From contig NC_067135.1 of assembly GCF_021347895.1 (NCBI RefSeq), positions 23,881,847 to 23,945,846 of the forward strand: a DNA stretch of 64,000 bases. The letters run 5' to 3'. The position numbers were made by a program, and so were the translations under genes. Source of the stretch: Acanthochromis polyacanthus (taxonomy: Eukaryota; Chordata; Actinopteri; Pomacentridae). The notes beneath the pieces were generated by a model, which had not been told where the DNA came from, searched no databases, and worked only from the letters and a program-made list of their open reading frames with translations. Every line of letters begins with the position of its first letter. Position 1 is the stretch's first letter. Of this stretch, positions 35,947 to 49,851 are shown piece by piece.

Positions 35947-38074
35947 GTGCAGATTGATTTCTTTGTCTTTTTTATTGTTGTGTTCAAAGTGGTTGCATTA
36001 AAATCATCAGTATTAACATGTTACTGAGCAAACTTTGTTCACCAGCCTGATGTTGAACTCATAAATGTGCATGTAATTGGAAATATCCACATTACAGAAG
36101 ACAGGGAGAAGACAGATGGCCTATTTCTTATCCAACCAGAGAAAAGGCCCAAGTGCTTATTAAGCTACTTCAATTAACGTCCGCATAAAAGCCCCTTTCC
36201 ATTACTACTTCCACGTCCAGATGCGAACATCTGGCCCCACTTCGCCGTTCTCACCACTTTGATCCATTTGAGCTGATGCGTGTTCGGGTCCCCTGGCTTC
36301 TTATAAAGATTCGGCGTCTCCTCTCACCACATGCAAACACCCACAGTGAGCCACTCAGGCAGAAACATCAATGCAGACACACACGGATAAATCGATCATT
36401 CACGCCCAATATCAGGTTTTTTGTCTCGTTTTTTCTCCTTCGCCCCTTTCATTCCTTCGCCTCTCCACTTCCGACCCCACTCCCTCTGCAATCCACCTCT
36501 TCTGCCCATCCTTTGTTCCTCACCACAGGACATTATGGGCTGGCGGCTCTCACACCTGGTAACTACGGAAACAGCTTCTCATTAGACTACTGCAGAAAGA
36601 GTCCCGTCGGGAGGCTTCATCATCATAATCAGGTGTCGGAGCACGTTCAATGAAGCCCCATCTTCCTCCACTCACTTAACGCATTATCTCCCTCAACCCC
36701 ACACATATATACATTTATATACATGTACAGTAACAAACCACAGCAGACTTCCAGGACGATTCTCAATCATCCACCTCTCCCCAGCCACCGGACCACTCAG
36801 TCAATACAAATGAGTGTCAGAGTAATGGAACACAAAAGCTGCTTTTAGTGGGTTGACGGTCTTTTTCAAAAGCCTCACTGTGGCTTTCTGTCTTCCTGCA
36901 ACCCGTCCGACTTGCACGATATTACGAATGCTGATTGGAGACAATTACTATCTGTGAAGTGGAAACAGGTACAGGGAGGCTTTGTTAATGAATTAATTGC
37001 CTCGCTGCTCGTCTGTTTCCCTCCTCTGCCTGAGCTCCATTTTGTTTTTCTCTCTCTGTCTTTTCCATCTGTCCATCTCGCCTTTCTTTTTCAGCAGATC
37101 TCATGTATTTTCATTAGGTCTGGAGTGGTGTGAGAGAGAGGGAACTAAAAGATGGACTGATTAGGTCTGTGGGGACCGCCGTGCACGAGCGAGCGTGCAT
37201 GAGTGATAATGTAAAGAGGGTACATGTGCTGACTTAATCAGGCAGGAGTGGAAAAGCATGAGATGCCACTGATCCCGGAGAGGAAAAAGAAAAAGGAAGG
37301 GACAAACATATGGCTGAGAAAAAGGGGGAAACAGAAGGAGAAGAGAGTGAAAGAGAAAAGGATAAAAACAGAGGATGATCAGGGAAGAAACAGACGAATG
37401 AGGGGAGATAATGACACATGCGAAACATGAGCGTCTCTTCATCCAGACAATTTGCAGGAATCCACACACAGCTCGCCTCGCTTTATCTTCCTCGTGTGTT
37501 CGGCAGCCGACGCACAGCTGGGGATGTCTTTTTTTATTTATTTCCATATTTCCTTCCTGAGCAATTATTCCCCACCGCTAAACACACAACGTTCACGATA
37601 ACGATCCTCCGACCAAACATCTCCACATCTACTACCTGCGCAAATTATCTGACCCCGCTAATTGGTGTCCTCGCGTTACAAGATAGTTAGACGAGAGAGA
37701 AAAACACCACACAAATGCCAAAAGTTGCACAACTACAAGTGTTCTTTGGGAGCCTGAGCTGAGGGTCTAGATGAGAATTTGATTGCACCGTACAGCTTTA
37801 ATTAAATTGCCTTCCTCCGCATCAGGTTTTACGTCAGGCATTTAGGGCCGCTTAGTAGCGCTGGGATTCCAGGATCATTTTGATTAAAGATTATGCCTCT
37901 AATTGATTATTTTGGGTTGTAAATATCCAAAGCTTATAAATTCTTACTTACAATTCCCACATTTCACATCACATTGGTTGCCCGTTTTTCAGGTATTTTT
38001 TTGCTACAGAGCGGAAACATTTGGAGGTTTTTGTTAACTGGCGTTTCGTTTATCGCAAAATTGCATTTCTATTA
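35947..38074. other. Repeat-poor block of intron 1
   Basis: The 36.1-37.2 kb part has mixed composition without transposons. A purine-rich stretch lies at 37260-37410. Overlapping open readings on both strands (36276-36653, 37161-37547) have no recognised motif. Confidence 0.35.
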
Positions 38075-38470
38075 GCGGTGGGATGCGATTTGAAGAAAAA
38101 TGATCCAATTAATCAGAGGCTTTGTAATTAATTATTCGTGACTAATCGTATTTTTGAAGAATAGCAAATTAACAACATTTTTTAATTACAATAAATTCCA
38201 GTTGACGACTGAATCGCCTTAGCCTGGAAAAAGCCAGTTTCTTAAAAAAAAGTAGTTTCATATTTTAAGAGATAAAATTACTTGCTCCTTCACCAACTGG
38301 CTCGAAATCTTTTCATCCAATTATAAAAGCAAATCCACATATCAGCAACTCTATAACTGTCAAATTAAATCTCATTTGCCTTCTTACAGCTTTATGCTAA
38401 TCTAGCTGACTGCTAGCTTTAGCGTCGCACTCATTGCAAGCAAATTTCCTAAAATTTGAATCGAATCCTT
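38075..38470. mobile_element. hAT-related remnant
   Basis: GCGGTGGGATGCGATTTGAA, AATTAATCAGAGGCTTTGTA and AATTCCAGTTGACGACTGAA resemble parts of the remnant at 18361-19024 (TTCTGGTTGAAGACTGAA) and of the element at 23298. No boundaries can be fixed. Confidence 0.35.
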
Positions 38471-38802
38471 CAAGATGTTGATAATTTTTTCTTTTTAATC
38501 CCAGCAATAAATATATTTTCTTGCTTTATTTTCCAAACATTTTATGAATTGAACCGACAAAAGCAGAAATCAGTCAAACGGTAGATAAATTTATCAGAGA
38601 AAAGCTAATCTGCAGCTGTTTAAACAAGCTCAGAAAGGCGGGATTTGACTGTTGTTACATTAACGAATCTTAACAGTCACTTTTGTACGGTTTTGTTGCA
38701 TTAATCAGAAAATAATTTGTCCGTTTTGCCCTTACGTAAAAGATCAGAAAATTTCCCCTTTCTAGAAAGAAAAGCAGCGAAAAATGTTGGACGTAATATT
38801 CT
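38471..38802. other. Spacer
   Basis: AT-rich noncoding sequence with nothing recognised. Confidence 0.4.
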
Positions 38803-39358
38803 TGTCTTGAAAACACAATTTCATGGGCTAATATCTTAAGTGTTTTGTTGACAAAATGAGTATTACATTTTCAGGTCCCGAAAACCTTGCATTACCATTA
38901 GTGTTGACATTAGCATTAACAACATCCATATGTACTTGAGTTTTTGTCTTGAAAACACAATGTCATGGACTAATACCTCAGTGTTTTGTTGACAAAATGA
39001 GTCTTACTTTAGCAGGTCCCGCTAACCTAGCATTAAAATTAGTGTTTACATTAGCATTAACAACACTGATATGTGCTTGAGTTTTTGTCTTGAAAACACA
39101 ATGTCATGGACTAATATCTCAGTGTTTTGTTGACAAAATGAGTCTTACTTTTTCAGGGCCCGCTACCGAAGCATTAGCATTAGCGTTGGCATCACCATTA
39201 GCATTAGCATTGACATTAGCATTAGTGTTGACAACACTGATATGCATTTAAGCTTTTACCTTGAAAACACAATGTCAGGGACTAATGCCTTAGTGTTTTG
39301 TTGACAAAATGAGTCTTACTCTTGCAGGTCTCGCTACTGAAGCATTAGCATTAGCGTA
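38803..39358. repeat. Tandem repeat, unit about 142 bp, 3.7 units
   Basis: Units begin GTCTTGAAAACACAAT or ACCTTGAAAACACAAT near 38803, 38946, 39087 and 39258. Each contains GTGTTTTGTTGACAAAATGA. The third unit is about 30 bp longer through extra GCATTAGCATTA hexamers. Confidence 0.95.
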
Positions 39359-40589
39359 GAATAAATTTCACTGCGCATTACACTGTGGATAATTGTGTTT
39401 ATGACAAATTAATTCTTGAACTTGAACTAATCCAGGATATTTATCTGATGCAGACAAACAGAATGTTTTTTTATGTCTGTTATTTTGGTCACATTATGAG
39501 AGTGAGTTTGTTTGTTTTTCCTGCCTTTCTTTCGTATTTATTTTTCCTCGTCACCCTCTAGAATAAATGATCATGTGGGAGGAATGATGTGATCTCATCC
39601 CCAACAGTGACCTCCTCTGTTCCTCACTGATCTGAGCTCCATTGTTGCTGGACTTCCTGGTACGGCGGCCCAGAGCTGGAGGAACCAGGCTCGGATCTGG
39701 TGGGGAAGCTTCCAGACAGTAAACAAAGAGCAACCTGTGGTGTCTTTAGGTTAATAATCTGGTTATTTTGTCTGTAAAAGATCTACAATCCTGTTTGTTT
39801 GTGTCGCAGAGAAAGCAGGTGAAGCCAGATGAGGAAGGGGAGGAGGAGGAGATCACATCTGGAACAGCTGGCTACCTTTAAACCCACCTGCTACACAAAC
39901 ACTCCTGTTTCTTCGTCACACTTTCATCCCAACAAGTTCGCTAATTACCTGTTTGCCTCTTTCCTCTCTCTCGCCCCGTCGCTTTAAGCCTCTTCCTCCC
40001 TCTGCTCCCCATCTACTTTATTTAATCCATTTCAGCCACCTGGGATCAGTCGCCATGCTATAAGATGACACAATGGTGCCAGAAATGGCTGAAGAATCCC
40101 AACAATCCACAAGTATTAACTTTGGTTTCGAAACCACAGAAAGGCTTAACTTCTCCAGGCAGATGTCTTTTGGACAAATAAGTCTGACTTGTCCACGCAC
40201 CAAAGACAATAATGTAGTTTTTGCCATTTTAATAGTGATTATTGTTAGAATTTATGAGCAAGTTAAACTTCACGTAGTACAATGTGCGGAAAATATTGAA
40301 TCAAGATTTTTTTTGTGACACTTACTTGCAAAATAGTTCTTTAAAAATCAAGCACAAGTTTGATATTTAGAACATTTAATGAAGTATAAAATCAGGCGAT
40401 AACGTCAAAATCGCGACTATCACACAAGGATGACAGCATAAATTTAATAAAAATAATTTATAAAGCCACTGACACCACAGTTTTAACCCTGGGCAAACCG
40501 ACAGTCTGAATGCAGCCCTGAAAGTGTGCTTGTTGTGTTTTTTAAATTGTAGTTTTGATTTGAAACTGATTATTTGCTCAGTGCTACTG
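39359..40589. other. Intron 1 sequence without recognised content
   Basis: No supported genes or elements. Confidence 0.4.
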
Positions 40590-41114
40590 GAATTTTTTTT
40601 TAATATTTTGTATATATTATTTTGTATTATATATGATTAAATTTTCTACATTTTATTATATTATACAGTTTCTTTTATTATAATATTTAGTATTCAAGTT
40701 TATTATATTTTTGCATTATATTATAACAAATAAATTGTTAGTATTTAGACACTGAATTTCAAATATTTGAGTGGTGCATTTTACCATTTTTTCTTGTTAA
40801 TATTTTTTATTTTGCGTGGATTGCAAAAATACTGCCATTATCAAAACTTTATTATGTCACAAATTACATAATTCTTTATATTATATTTATAATATTTTTT
40901 CAGATTATATTATACATTATATTCCATTATATTTTTTGCAATATATTTTTATGTTAGATTTTTCACATTGTATTAGACTATAAGATATATGATTTTATAT
41001 TAGAATAAATAAATTCTTAGTATTTAGAAATGTAATTCTGAATTATCTGACTGATGCATTTTAGAATTCTTGTATAATTAATATTCTTATTTTACATTCT
41101 AAAAATGTTTTCAT
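40590..41114. repeat. AT-rich low-complexity tract
   Basis: About 500 bp made mostly of TATTATATTTT-like sequence without a fixed period. Confidence 0.8.
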
Positions 41115-44100
41115 TCCATTTTATTTGTATGCCTGTACTTCCAGTTTTGTAAAATCTAATTCAATGCGAGCTGAATCACCGATTATCCTCCTGATGTTTA
41201 TTATAGGTACGTGTACGGTCGCTATAAATAGTCAGAGCTGTGTGCAACAGTCACATGTATGAAGGTTTCTGCATCCATTTATGGATTTATATGTGGGTGT
41301 AGAAATAAAGCTCATGCATGTTCACACCGCTGCTTAAGATCCAGAAAACAGATTCAGGCAGTTTCATAATCAGATGTAAAGAACCTGAACACTTATTTGT
41401 GACTGTGATGGACAGATCGGGAGAAGATCGTCTTTTCTTGTCAATATTCTGAATGGAAGAGCTACTGATTTAACTGAGCCAAGCCAGGTGAAAGGCATTT
41501 TTAGTATTTTGAAATAGCGCAAAAGCTTAAACGAAGAATTCACCACTTACATTAAGACAATAATTATTTGAATTACAGTTTATCTGAAAAATTATGTTCA
41601 AACTCTAAGATTGCACAAATCTACAAATTGGAAAAAGTCAGCTTCAAAACTTTTGATTATTTTGTTGACATTTTAGTGACATTTAGTAAGATTTTTACTG
41701 AGGGGAATTCTTATATCTTGTTTTATCACTTGAAAAAAAAACGAAATATTGGGAGCAGCCATTAAAAAAAAAAAAAAACTGTTTCGGCCATGTTTTTAGA
41801 AATAAAACATTCTAGAAATCAAGCCAAGACAGACACATAAATAAACCCCCATAATATAGATATAAATACAAGTTAAATGTTTGGTGACAGTGCTACTTCA
41901 GTGAAGATTTTTGGATTACAGAAGTAGGTTTAACTGCTTCCACATATTTTATTAGAATTGTAAATGCAGATTAACTCAAATCTCCAAAAGACAAAATGTA
42001 GTTTGAAAGAAGGCAAGATATGTGAGCAAAAGAGGCCAAAACACCCCCCAAAAAACTGACCTGAGCATGAAACCATTGTTTTACCTGCAGTGTCTCATCT
42101 TAACTTGTCCAGCAGCTAAAATCATTTCCTTCTCGCCCTGGAAGAAAAATGACTTCTCAAAAAAGTTGGTTTGATTACATAGTCCCACTTGAAAAGCGGG
42201 TTTAGTGAGATTTTTAGTTTTATTCTGTGAAAGTCTGACGAGTTCCCGTGCAAAGAGGAGGAAGAAGCATCGACGCCATTTTGAGTCCTGACTCTTGATC
42301 TGCTTAAAAATCCTACCTTTTTTTTTCAAAATGTGCTCATGAAGGGTGCTTTGCATGCTTGACACCGTTCAATCTCTCCACATTTAAGTCCCTTCAGAGA
42401 CCCCAGAGGGAAGGTCAGGTTCACATAGATGGAATTCCTGATAGATAGCTACATAAAGAATCGATCTAAGGAGATTTGAAGCATTTAACTGGGATTCCTA
42501 TGAAGGGAGGCCTGAGTGTTTTTCACTGGAATCACAATCAAGAATACTGCCCTGCCAGACTTCTGAAAAGCTTCTCCAACAAGTCACACCCATAAATTTA
42601 GCTTCTCGACAGCTAAACGTCGACAGATCAGGTTTACTCCGATTAATTATCGATTGACACAATCATCAAAACCTGCTAACGAAAACCTGAAGTAGGATGG
42701 TGTCATATTCACAAAATAGAATAAATTTTTTAGAATAGATTAGAATAGAATAAATTAGAATAAATATTTTTATTCAAAATAGAATAAAAACAACAGCCGA
42801 TTATGAGACTTTCTTAGCTACCAATCTACCAAATGACCAAATTCATTCATCAGTTGGGTTCAGTTTCTCTATCCACACTCACATATGATTACTGCCAGGC
42901 TTGTTGAACCTAAACATCACTAAACAGAAACTGTCTTCATTGCGAAGTAGATTGGTTATTGGTTTTCTCCATTTAAAAAACAAATATTCTTTTGATGATT
43001 TGGACCATTTAAAGTGTGATGAACGAAGAAGGGAGGAAATGCTTTTACACTGCACTGTATATTTCCAGTATTTTTCCTTATCTCATGGAAAATTCTCTTT
43101 CACTTCATCTCTTTCCAAAGAGGTCACAGGTCAACCACCGTCTCTGTTGCTGGTAGACATTCAGTGTTTTGCTCAAGGGCACTTCCAGCTGTAGGACACT
43201 TGAGGCCTGAGCGTTACCCCTCCAGCTGAAGGACGACGCTTCCAACTATCAAGCAACACTGCAGTTCGAGTCATTCCATGGGGGGAATTGAGATGATCGA
43301 GGTTTAATAACGGCGCTAACTGAACAAGAGCACCGCCACGGAGTTGACTGACCTTCATTCAAAGTCTGCACAGGTACTGAGAGAGAGGAGAACATGCTGA
43401 TAAAAAGGCAGCGACTGGAGGCAGCAGCAGGAGAGCAGCTCCAATCTGTTAAAGATTAACACTCCGCAGTATCAGCACCTTGTCTGGCATGTTCTAGTAA
43501 TCTCCTTCTCTGCTCTGTCTGTCTTTGTGTTAGGGACTGTAGAAAGGGTTTGCCTCAAAAGAGGATTCCCCGTCCAGCCCTCCCTCCCTCTTTCTTCCCT
43601 TCTCAAATCCTCTGGATAGGGAGGAGGAGAACCGACGCAGAGGTGTGAAGAATTCTGAGAGAATTGTAAGCCTGCTAAATTTGAAGACGCATCTTTCCGT
43701 TTCTTTCTTGCACGTACAATCGTGCTAAGCCGACATTTCTTTTTTTTAGAAAAAGTCTTTTGTAAACGCTCGAAAGGGTGGAAGAATGTGCCAATCTTGT
43801 TTTGTGGCGTTGACGGCAGGAAACATGGGAGACTCCGTGTCGCTTTGGATTCTTTCCGCGATCGCTCACTTTACCGGCAATGTAGACAATCACACCGCTG
43901 ATCTGTATTTATGTTTATGTTGTCAGAGAATTGAAAAGCTCTCAGGACTAGAGTTAGTGTTCACTGTATTCAGGAGTGACGAACAAATCACTTTTTATTC
44001 CTGTACAGCTGCCTGATGGAAGACCAAAACAAACAAACAAACAAAAAAAACACAATGGAAACACCTCAACTCCGCTTAAACTTCTTGAAATTACCTGAAA

Positions 44101-46683
44101 ATGTGTTTTCTTTCCGTAAATGCTGACATCACCTGTTGACAGAGACGTTTTCAGAGCTTTTGAAGTCTTACAACTAGGATATCTTTTCATTTTAGGGCAT
44201 CCAAACTGTAAGAGGTTCTTCTTTCAGAGCCAAAACAGTGGCAACTCCATTGTAAGAGTCCAGGAGCAGGAAGTCGCCAACAGAGGAAGAGATTTTATCT
44301 ACGAAAAATTATCAAAAATATCTGGTTGGACTGAAGTTATTTTTTTCACGTTTGTTGTTGTGCGTTGCTGCTAAGCATTCATTCATTTGGTATTTTTCTA
44401 CAAGGCAACTTCTAAATATTCTACCAGAACTAGAGCTGAGTAAATGACAGAAAAATGGTATTTAACAACTGTTTTGATCATTTCAGTCATTTTCCAAGCA
44501 AAAATGACAGATTTTGAAGTTCTGTACAAAAGAATTTGTCTTTTGTGGGCTTAAAGCACAGAAAATATCTGTGACTGAAACACATTTGGGTGTTTGGAGA
44601 AACAATGGAGGAGGAAGTTCATGAATTCATTGAAATTAACATAGTCTAGTGCACTTTAGTCTGAAGCTGCATGTACCGCAACTTTCAGAAACAAAAGAAC
44701 GTTGAAAGTAATCAGAAAAATCCATCATGTGCTTGTTCTTTCCTCAATCACAAACTAGTTTGGTCACTGTGTCAAAGGCCAGAGTATAAGTTTCAAAGTC
44801 AAACTTTTCTCTGGAGCACAACATCGTAATTTTGATCATAATTCTGTATTTTCAAATCTAAAAGACGCAGAGTCAACTTTGGGGGTCGGACTAGAAAAAC
44901 AAGTAATCTGTTGTGTCGGAACCTTGCCAACAAACAGCCAAATAATCTTGAAATTAAGTGTTAGCTGCAAAAGTTCTGCACTTAAAGTTAAGACAGGATC
45001 TGTACTGGATTGATCCCAGGCAGCAAGGTGCCAGGATTTATAATTGAAACAGAAGACGACTCAAAGTTTAGGCCTCGGGATGCGTACTCAGACGAAAAGT
45101 GAGATCGATGCAAGAGTTAGTCGGAAGGAGGAATGAGATGATGAACAAGGAAGTGTGGGAGGAGGAGGAATAAGAATTAAGGGGAGTGGAGACGACAGAG
45201 TGTCACCAGAAGTCGGTCTATTAATAGACGAGCTCTGGTTCTGTAGCTTTAATTCTCCCCCTGAGGTCTAAATAAGAGCAGTTTCTCCTCTCTTTTGTGC
45301 CCCTGTCACACACTCAGAAAAGACAGACACTCGGTGAGAAAGAGACGGAGACAAACTCCCCTTCTTCTCCTCTCCGACTGCACTGTTTCCACGGGGGGAT
45401 TCGGGAAATCTTGTCAAGTGAATGGGATTGAAGTCTCGGCGTGTACGTCTCGGAGAGAGCGTCTCGTCACGAACGTCTTGGGGGGAAAACGTCTGCCGGT
45501 TTCTGTCAGAAAAAGGGAGTGACGCCGACAGACAGAACGGCAGGCGGGCGGGCGTACAGGTAGCAAGAAAACATAAGCAGTTGAACCCAGCCAAAGGCTC
45601 CGGAGAGAACACGGCTAAAAATAACCACACATCAGAACAGGACGGGAACAGAAGCAGTGAGTGTTCCCAAACATGCACACACAAAGCCTATTTCAAACCG
45701 TCATTACCTAACGCACTAAATGTGTTGTAAAATGAGTATGTATAGTACAGTACACTGGACTCATGTAGGCAGGAGTTCCCTTGAGGAGGACACTTAATCC
45801 AACAAGCCCAGTGAAGTTTCCCTGAATATATTTACAAAAAAACAAACAAAACAGGTGAATTCTTAGTATTGTGATAAATCCACAGGTACATCAGCAGATA
45901 CTGAATACTGTGCAGTGTGTGCCTCCATCTAATTCACATAATTAATACTCGCATAAGCACTGATTTCATTTTATCTCCAAAATGTCAGCTAATGAGAGGC
46001 TAATAATAAGCCACGTTTTAAGTCGATAAATCCAGGGGCGTTTGGATGTAATTTACCAACCAAGACCGAATTGCTGTTTTAATGATAGTTTTTAAAAGCA
46101 AAACCAAATCTACTCGGATTTGCTGCTTTTCTCTGTTCTCCTATCGTTCCAATCTGAATATCTCTGAAAACAATCAAACAATCGTTAGCTGTCGCCGCAG
46201 CTTTGAAGTGTTTTGGGAGGACTTCTTTGAACCCACACATCAGTTTATCTGGAGTCACCGCCTCATGTGGCTGTTTAGTTGCACCGTTTTAAAGCTGCAC
46301 TCGACGAAGCAGCTCAAACCACAACATTCATTTACATATAATCACCTTGAAATGATAATCACAGTTATTTTAATCAACACTGAGATCATGGTAATTCACT
46401 GACTTCAGGGACAAAACATTCTAATTGCACTTTCACTTTTAGACAAACAGAACACTCCTGTTGTGCATTAAGTTTAAAATACTTAAAACAAGAAAAACAC
46501 TTAGAGTGCAGTACTTTTCCAAGGCTGCTCATTCCCCCATATGGCATTGTCAGAAATGCAGCACTTGTTTAGTAGTTATTGATAATAAGAAATCATGGCA
46601 ACATAGAACGTGGCCGTTTAATATAGATGTACCCACAAACACAATGACCTTGCACTGAGCACAGGCGTGTTATTCATGTGTAA
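41115..46683. other. Long stretch of intron 1 without recognised genes
   Basis: It contains a 15-A run at 41766-41780, an AGAATA-type microsatellite at about 42715-42790 and a CAAACAAACAAA run near 44030. An open reading of 138 codons on the minus strand at 45268-45684 overlaps other readings and shows no motif. No transposon boundaries were found. Confidence 0.4.
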
Positions 46684-47083
46684 GTTATGTACGGATACCA
46701 AATCACGTGACCTAAATATGTAGCAGACGGCAGGAATTGATGGGACTCAGAAACACTCCCATAATTTAATCAATTGTTCCTTGTATCATGTCCAGTGGAT
46801 AAGTCCTGATAAGTCAGCAGCAGATTTGTAGTAGGATGCAGGTTTTTGGCTGGTGCTGTGGTGCTATCTCACAATGATACAGAAATCTTTAACAAATTCG
46901 TGGATCAAGACTATAAGCTGCATCACTGCCAAAGTCCAGTCACTTGGTCTTTGTGACATTTCTGATCTTACCTGAATATTTCATCCAAATCCGTTACCCT
47001 GTTTTTGAGTAATGTTGCAAACAGACATACAGACAGACAAACGTATGATCAACACTGCGCTCTTTGGTGGAGTAATAATCCTC
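46684..47083 (+). mobile_element. Retroelement-derived repeat, copy 1
   Basis: It shares GGAATTGATGGGACTCAGAA, GACAGAAATCTTTAACAAAT-like sequence and TTTTTGAGTAATGTTGC followed by AGACAGACA with 55346-55790. The AAATCCGTT...AACAGACAGACAGAC string is a known 3' end of fish non-LTR elements. Confidence 0.6.
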
Positions 47084-48130
47084 ACCTGATTTTAGTGAAT
47101 CTTATCAACACAACATATGAATAGAAATTTACCCAGCATGAACGTCTGCTTATGAATATATGCTGCAAATTTACAGATGTTCCCTAAAGCTAGCTAGGCA
47201 GCTGTGCACAGAGAAGCCTCCAGTCTCCTCGCTAACAGCATAAAAAAGTGGGCTGTTTTTTAATGAGTCGTGCACACATTTTCAACATCAATATCACATT
47301 TGATCCTGCTCGTTTGATTGTGGAAAGCCAGAATCATAATAAATACTGAATTAACTGTGTAAAGATTCAATATCCGCTATCCTTATGTCTGTTTTGGTCT
47401 CCACAACCTCTAAATGCTCCAGTATGTCTGCTGGTGCCGGCCTACCGTTCGGTGGGTTTATCAAAGCTTTTTTATCCTGCATACAGCAGCTCGCTGAGAG
47501 CAGCAACAGAGAACTGAAACCGTAAAGCTGCAGGACAGCAAACCAAAACAAGGCCCTTAAGGAGCATTAAAATGCCCCATAAAGCTGTGGGAAATGGCAG
47601 AGTTGAGTGATAACATGTTTCTCACTACGAGCAGCCTTCAACATCACATTGCTTGATTCATCGCTGACATGAAACTATTGATTAGTGAAGCTTTAATGTG
47701 TAATTTCCTTACGCTACATTCCACAGTAAATTACACGTGGGATATTAACTAGCCACTCGCTCATCAATACTGACTTCTACAGAGCATTTATAATTCAAAT
47801 ATAGACCGGTACAAGTGCCATAACTGCAAAAGCACAAAGGGGTTCAGGGTGGAAACGGCTGGAGATGTGTTTAACTTGATTATTTTCACAACAACAAATG
47901 AATCACACTGGGATTTTCCAGCAATAACACGACTAAAAGTAATGAAATGTAGCCAAGCAATTAAGGCCTTAAGTAATGCCACAAATGTTTTATAGATCCT
48001 GAATTGTGCATTACACACTAAAAAAATGGGCTTCTCCCTTCATGACGTGATTGATAATGCAGGCTCCTGTTGAATGTACTTCAATGTGAACAGCGATCAG
48101 TACTTCGGCTTGCTGTGTGTCTTCATCGAC
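47084..48130. other. Repeat-poor block of intron 1
   Basis: Homogeneous AT-rich sequence without transposon signatures. It may contain conserved noncoding sequence. I see no coding signal. Confidence 0.35.
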
Positions 48131-48225
48131 TCGGGCTGCAGCTATCGATTATTGTAGTAGTCGAGTAGTCTATCGATTATTCTGGCGATTAATCGAGTAA
48201 TCTGATTCCGCGCTTGGCGTTACGG
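48131..48225. mobile_element. hAT terminus fragment
   Basis: GGGCTGCAGCTATCGATTAT, then TAGTCTATCGATTATTCTGG and GATTAATCGAGTAATCTG, match the ATCGATTA-rich terminus of a widespread vertebrate hAT family. The remainder may continue beyond the SINE at 48335, but I see no far end. Confidence 0.55.
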
Positions 48226-48334
48226 CATCAAAAGTGCAAGTGAGCGTGCTGTGCAACAGAAATAACCATCCTGGTGGAACACAGGCCGACATCTGCGGTG
48301 GATAGTACATATATAGTTTAGTACAGGGTTAAAA

Positions 48335-48580
48335 AATGGTAAATGGTTGTATTTATATAGCGCTTTTATCCAAAGCGCTTTACATGATACGTTACATTCA
48401 CCCATTCACACACTGTTGGCGGAAGCTGCCATGCAAGGCGCTAACCACGACCCATCAGGAGCAATTAGGGGTTCGGTGTCATGCTCAGGGACACCTCGAC
48501 ATGAGCTCGACGGGCCGAGAATCGAACCGGCAACCTTCCACTTAGAAGACGCCCACTCTACCCACTGAGCCATGCCGGGG
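48335..48580 (-). mobile_element. tRNA-derived SINE (minus strand)
   Basis: On the minus strand the head reads TGGCTCAGTGGGTAGAG (box A) and GGTTCGATTC (box B), after CCCCGGCA. The body has GTGTCCCTGAGCATGACACC, and the tail ends AAAGCGCTATATAAATACAA followed by CCATTTACCATTTTTT. Direct repeats ATAGTACATATATAG flank it (48302-48316 and 48582-48596). Confidence 0.88.
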
Positions 48581-48596
48581 TATAGTACATATATAG

Positions 48597-49851
48597 CATA
48601 GTACTGGGGTATTTAAAACTAAAGCCATGGTAACCCCACATGTATTTAATTTGTGATACAGAAATCACATAAATATGTTTTAATGTTTGGTCCATTTAAA
48701 CTGCTGCTACTGCAGCTGAAAGAACACAAATATAAAAACTGATCAGTTTATTAGTATTTAGTACAGAGAACATTCATTGACTGTGTCTCATACTGATTAG
48801 GTTAGTAAAACACTCCCTGGAGATACCATTGCAACACTTCATGTGCTTTTCCCCTGGGCTCAACTTGAAACAGACAGCAGCTCTTTTTCCTGTCTGGTTG
48901 TCCAAACTGTGCCTATCTCCGCTGTGCAGCCAGGGAGGGGTTGTCCCGCTCTGTTAGATAGCATTAGACTCACCTACAATCACTTAAGACACAGGCGTCC
49001 CACGTTACGTTGCTAACCGGCTACACCCACGTCTATCGGGGGCGGCAATCAATGCAGAACAAATAGCAGGAAGTGGCTTTTAAATGTCCCCGAAACCACA
49101 CTGAACCTTTCCAGTTCTGGTATTCAGCTCATGGGTGATAAATCACTCCATGCGTGTGCACTGTGTGACCAGAGAGCAAAGAATGGACAAGGATGGAGTG
49201 ACAGAGAAGGACACGCTAGAGGACTAAAAATCCAACAGCAAACACATTCATCTTGAAAATCAAAATTTAAATTCTCCACATTTCTTTTTTCATTACTGCA
49301 GCTGGCGTGCATGTGTCTCCAAACACGAAGCTTCAATCCATTTAATTCAGACTGTAGAAGTTCTTCTTTCAACACTGGGTATCAACAATAAGTAATTTAA
49401 GACGCTTGCTGCCCCTCTACAATATTCAACATTCGTGTGAACACGTCTGAAAGCAGAAGCTCGACTTCTACGTGCATTCACCTGGAAAATGGAAGCTAGT
49501 TAGTCTGGCGGTTAGCGTTGATTCTCTTTCATGTTACTTCAACACCTGCTGAGTCACTGGCAGCTTCTGTGAACTCTGTGTTGTGTTTGAACTGCAGAAA
49601 AGAGACGGTCCGCCGTCAACTGCCTCCCTTTCAAGGGTCTTGTTTGTGCGACCGCACCGTCAGAACAATGTCGCCCCCTCAGCTGCCAGCACCACGGCTC
49701 AAATTGAAAACATATCACGAGCTATTTTAACTGCCACCTACACAGACACTGCACTTTTCACAGGGAGAGAGATAAAACTGCCAGAAAATATTTGAAGGGA
49801 TGTTTCCTTACAGGTAAATTATACACTTAAATGTCACTTATTTGAAGTATA
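48597..49851. other. Intron 1 sequence without recognised content
   Basis: No supported gene. The first 350 bp may belong to the hAT element whose end is at 48131. Confidence 0.4.

Noticed and set aside
45268..45684. 138-codon open reading on the minus strand
   Set aside because: It overlaps two plus-strand readings in a CGTCTC-rich area, with no domain, signal or homologue recognised.
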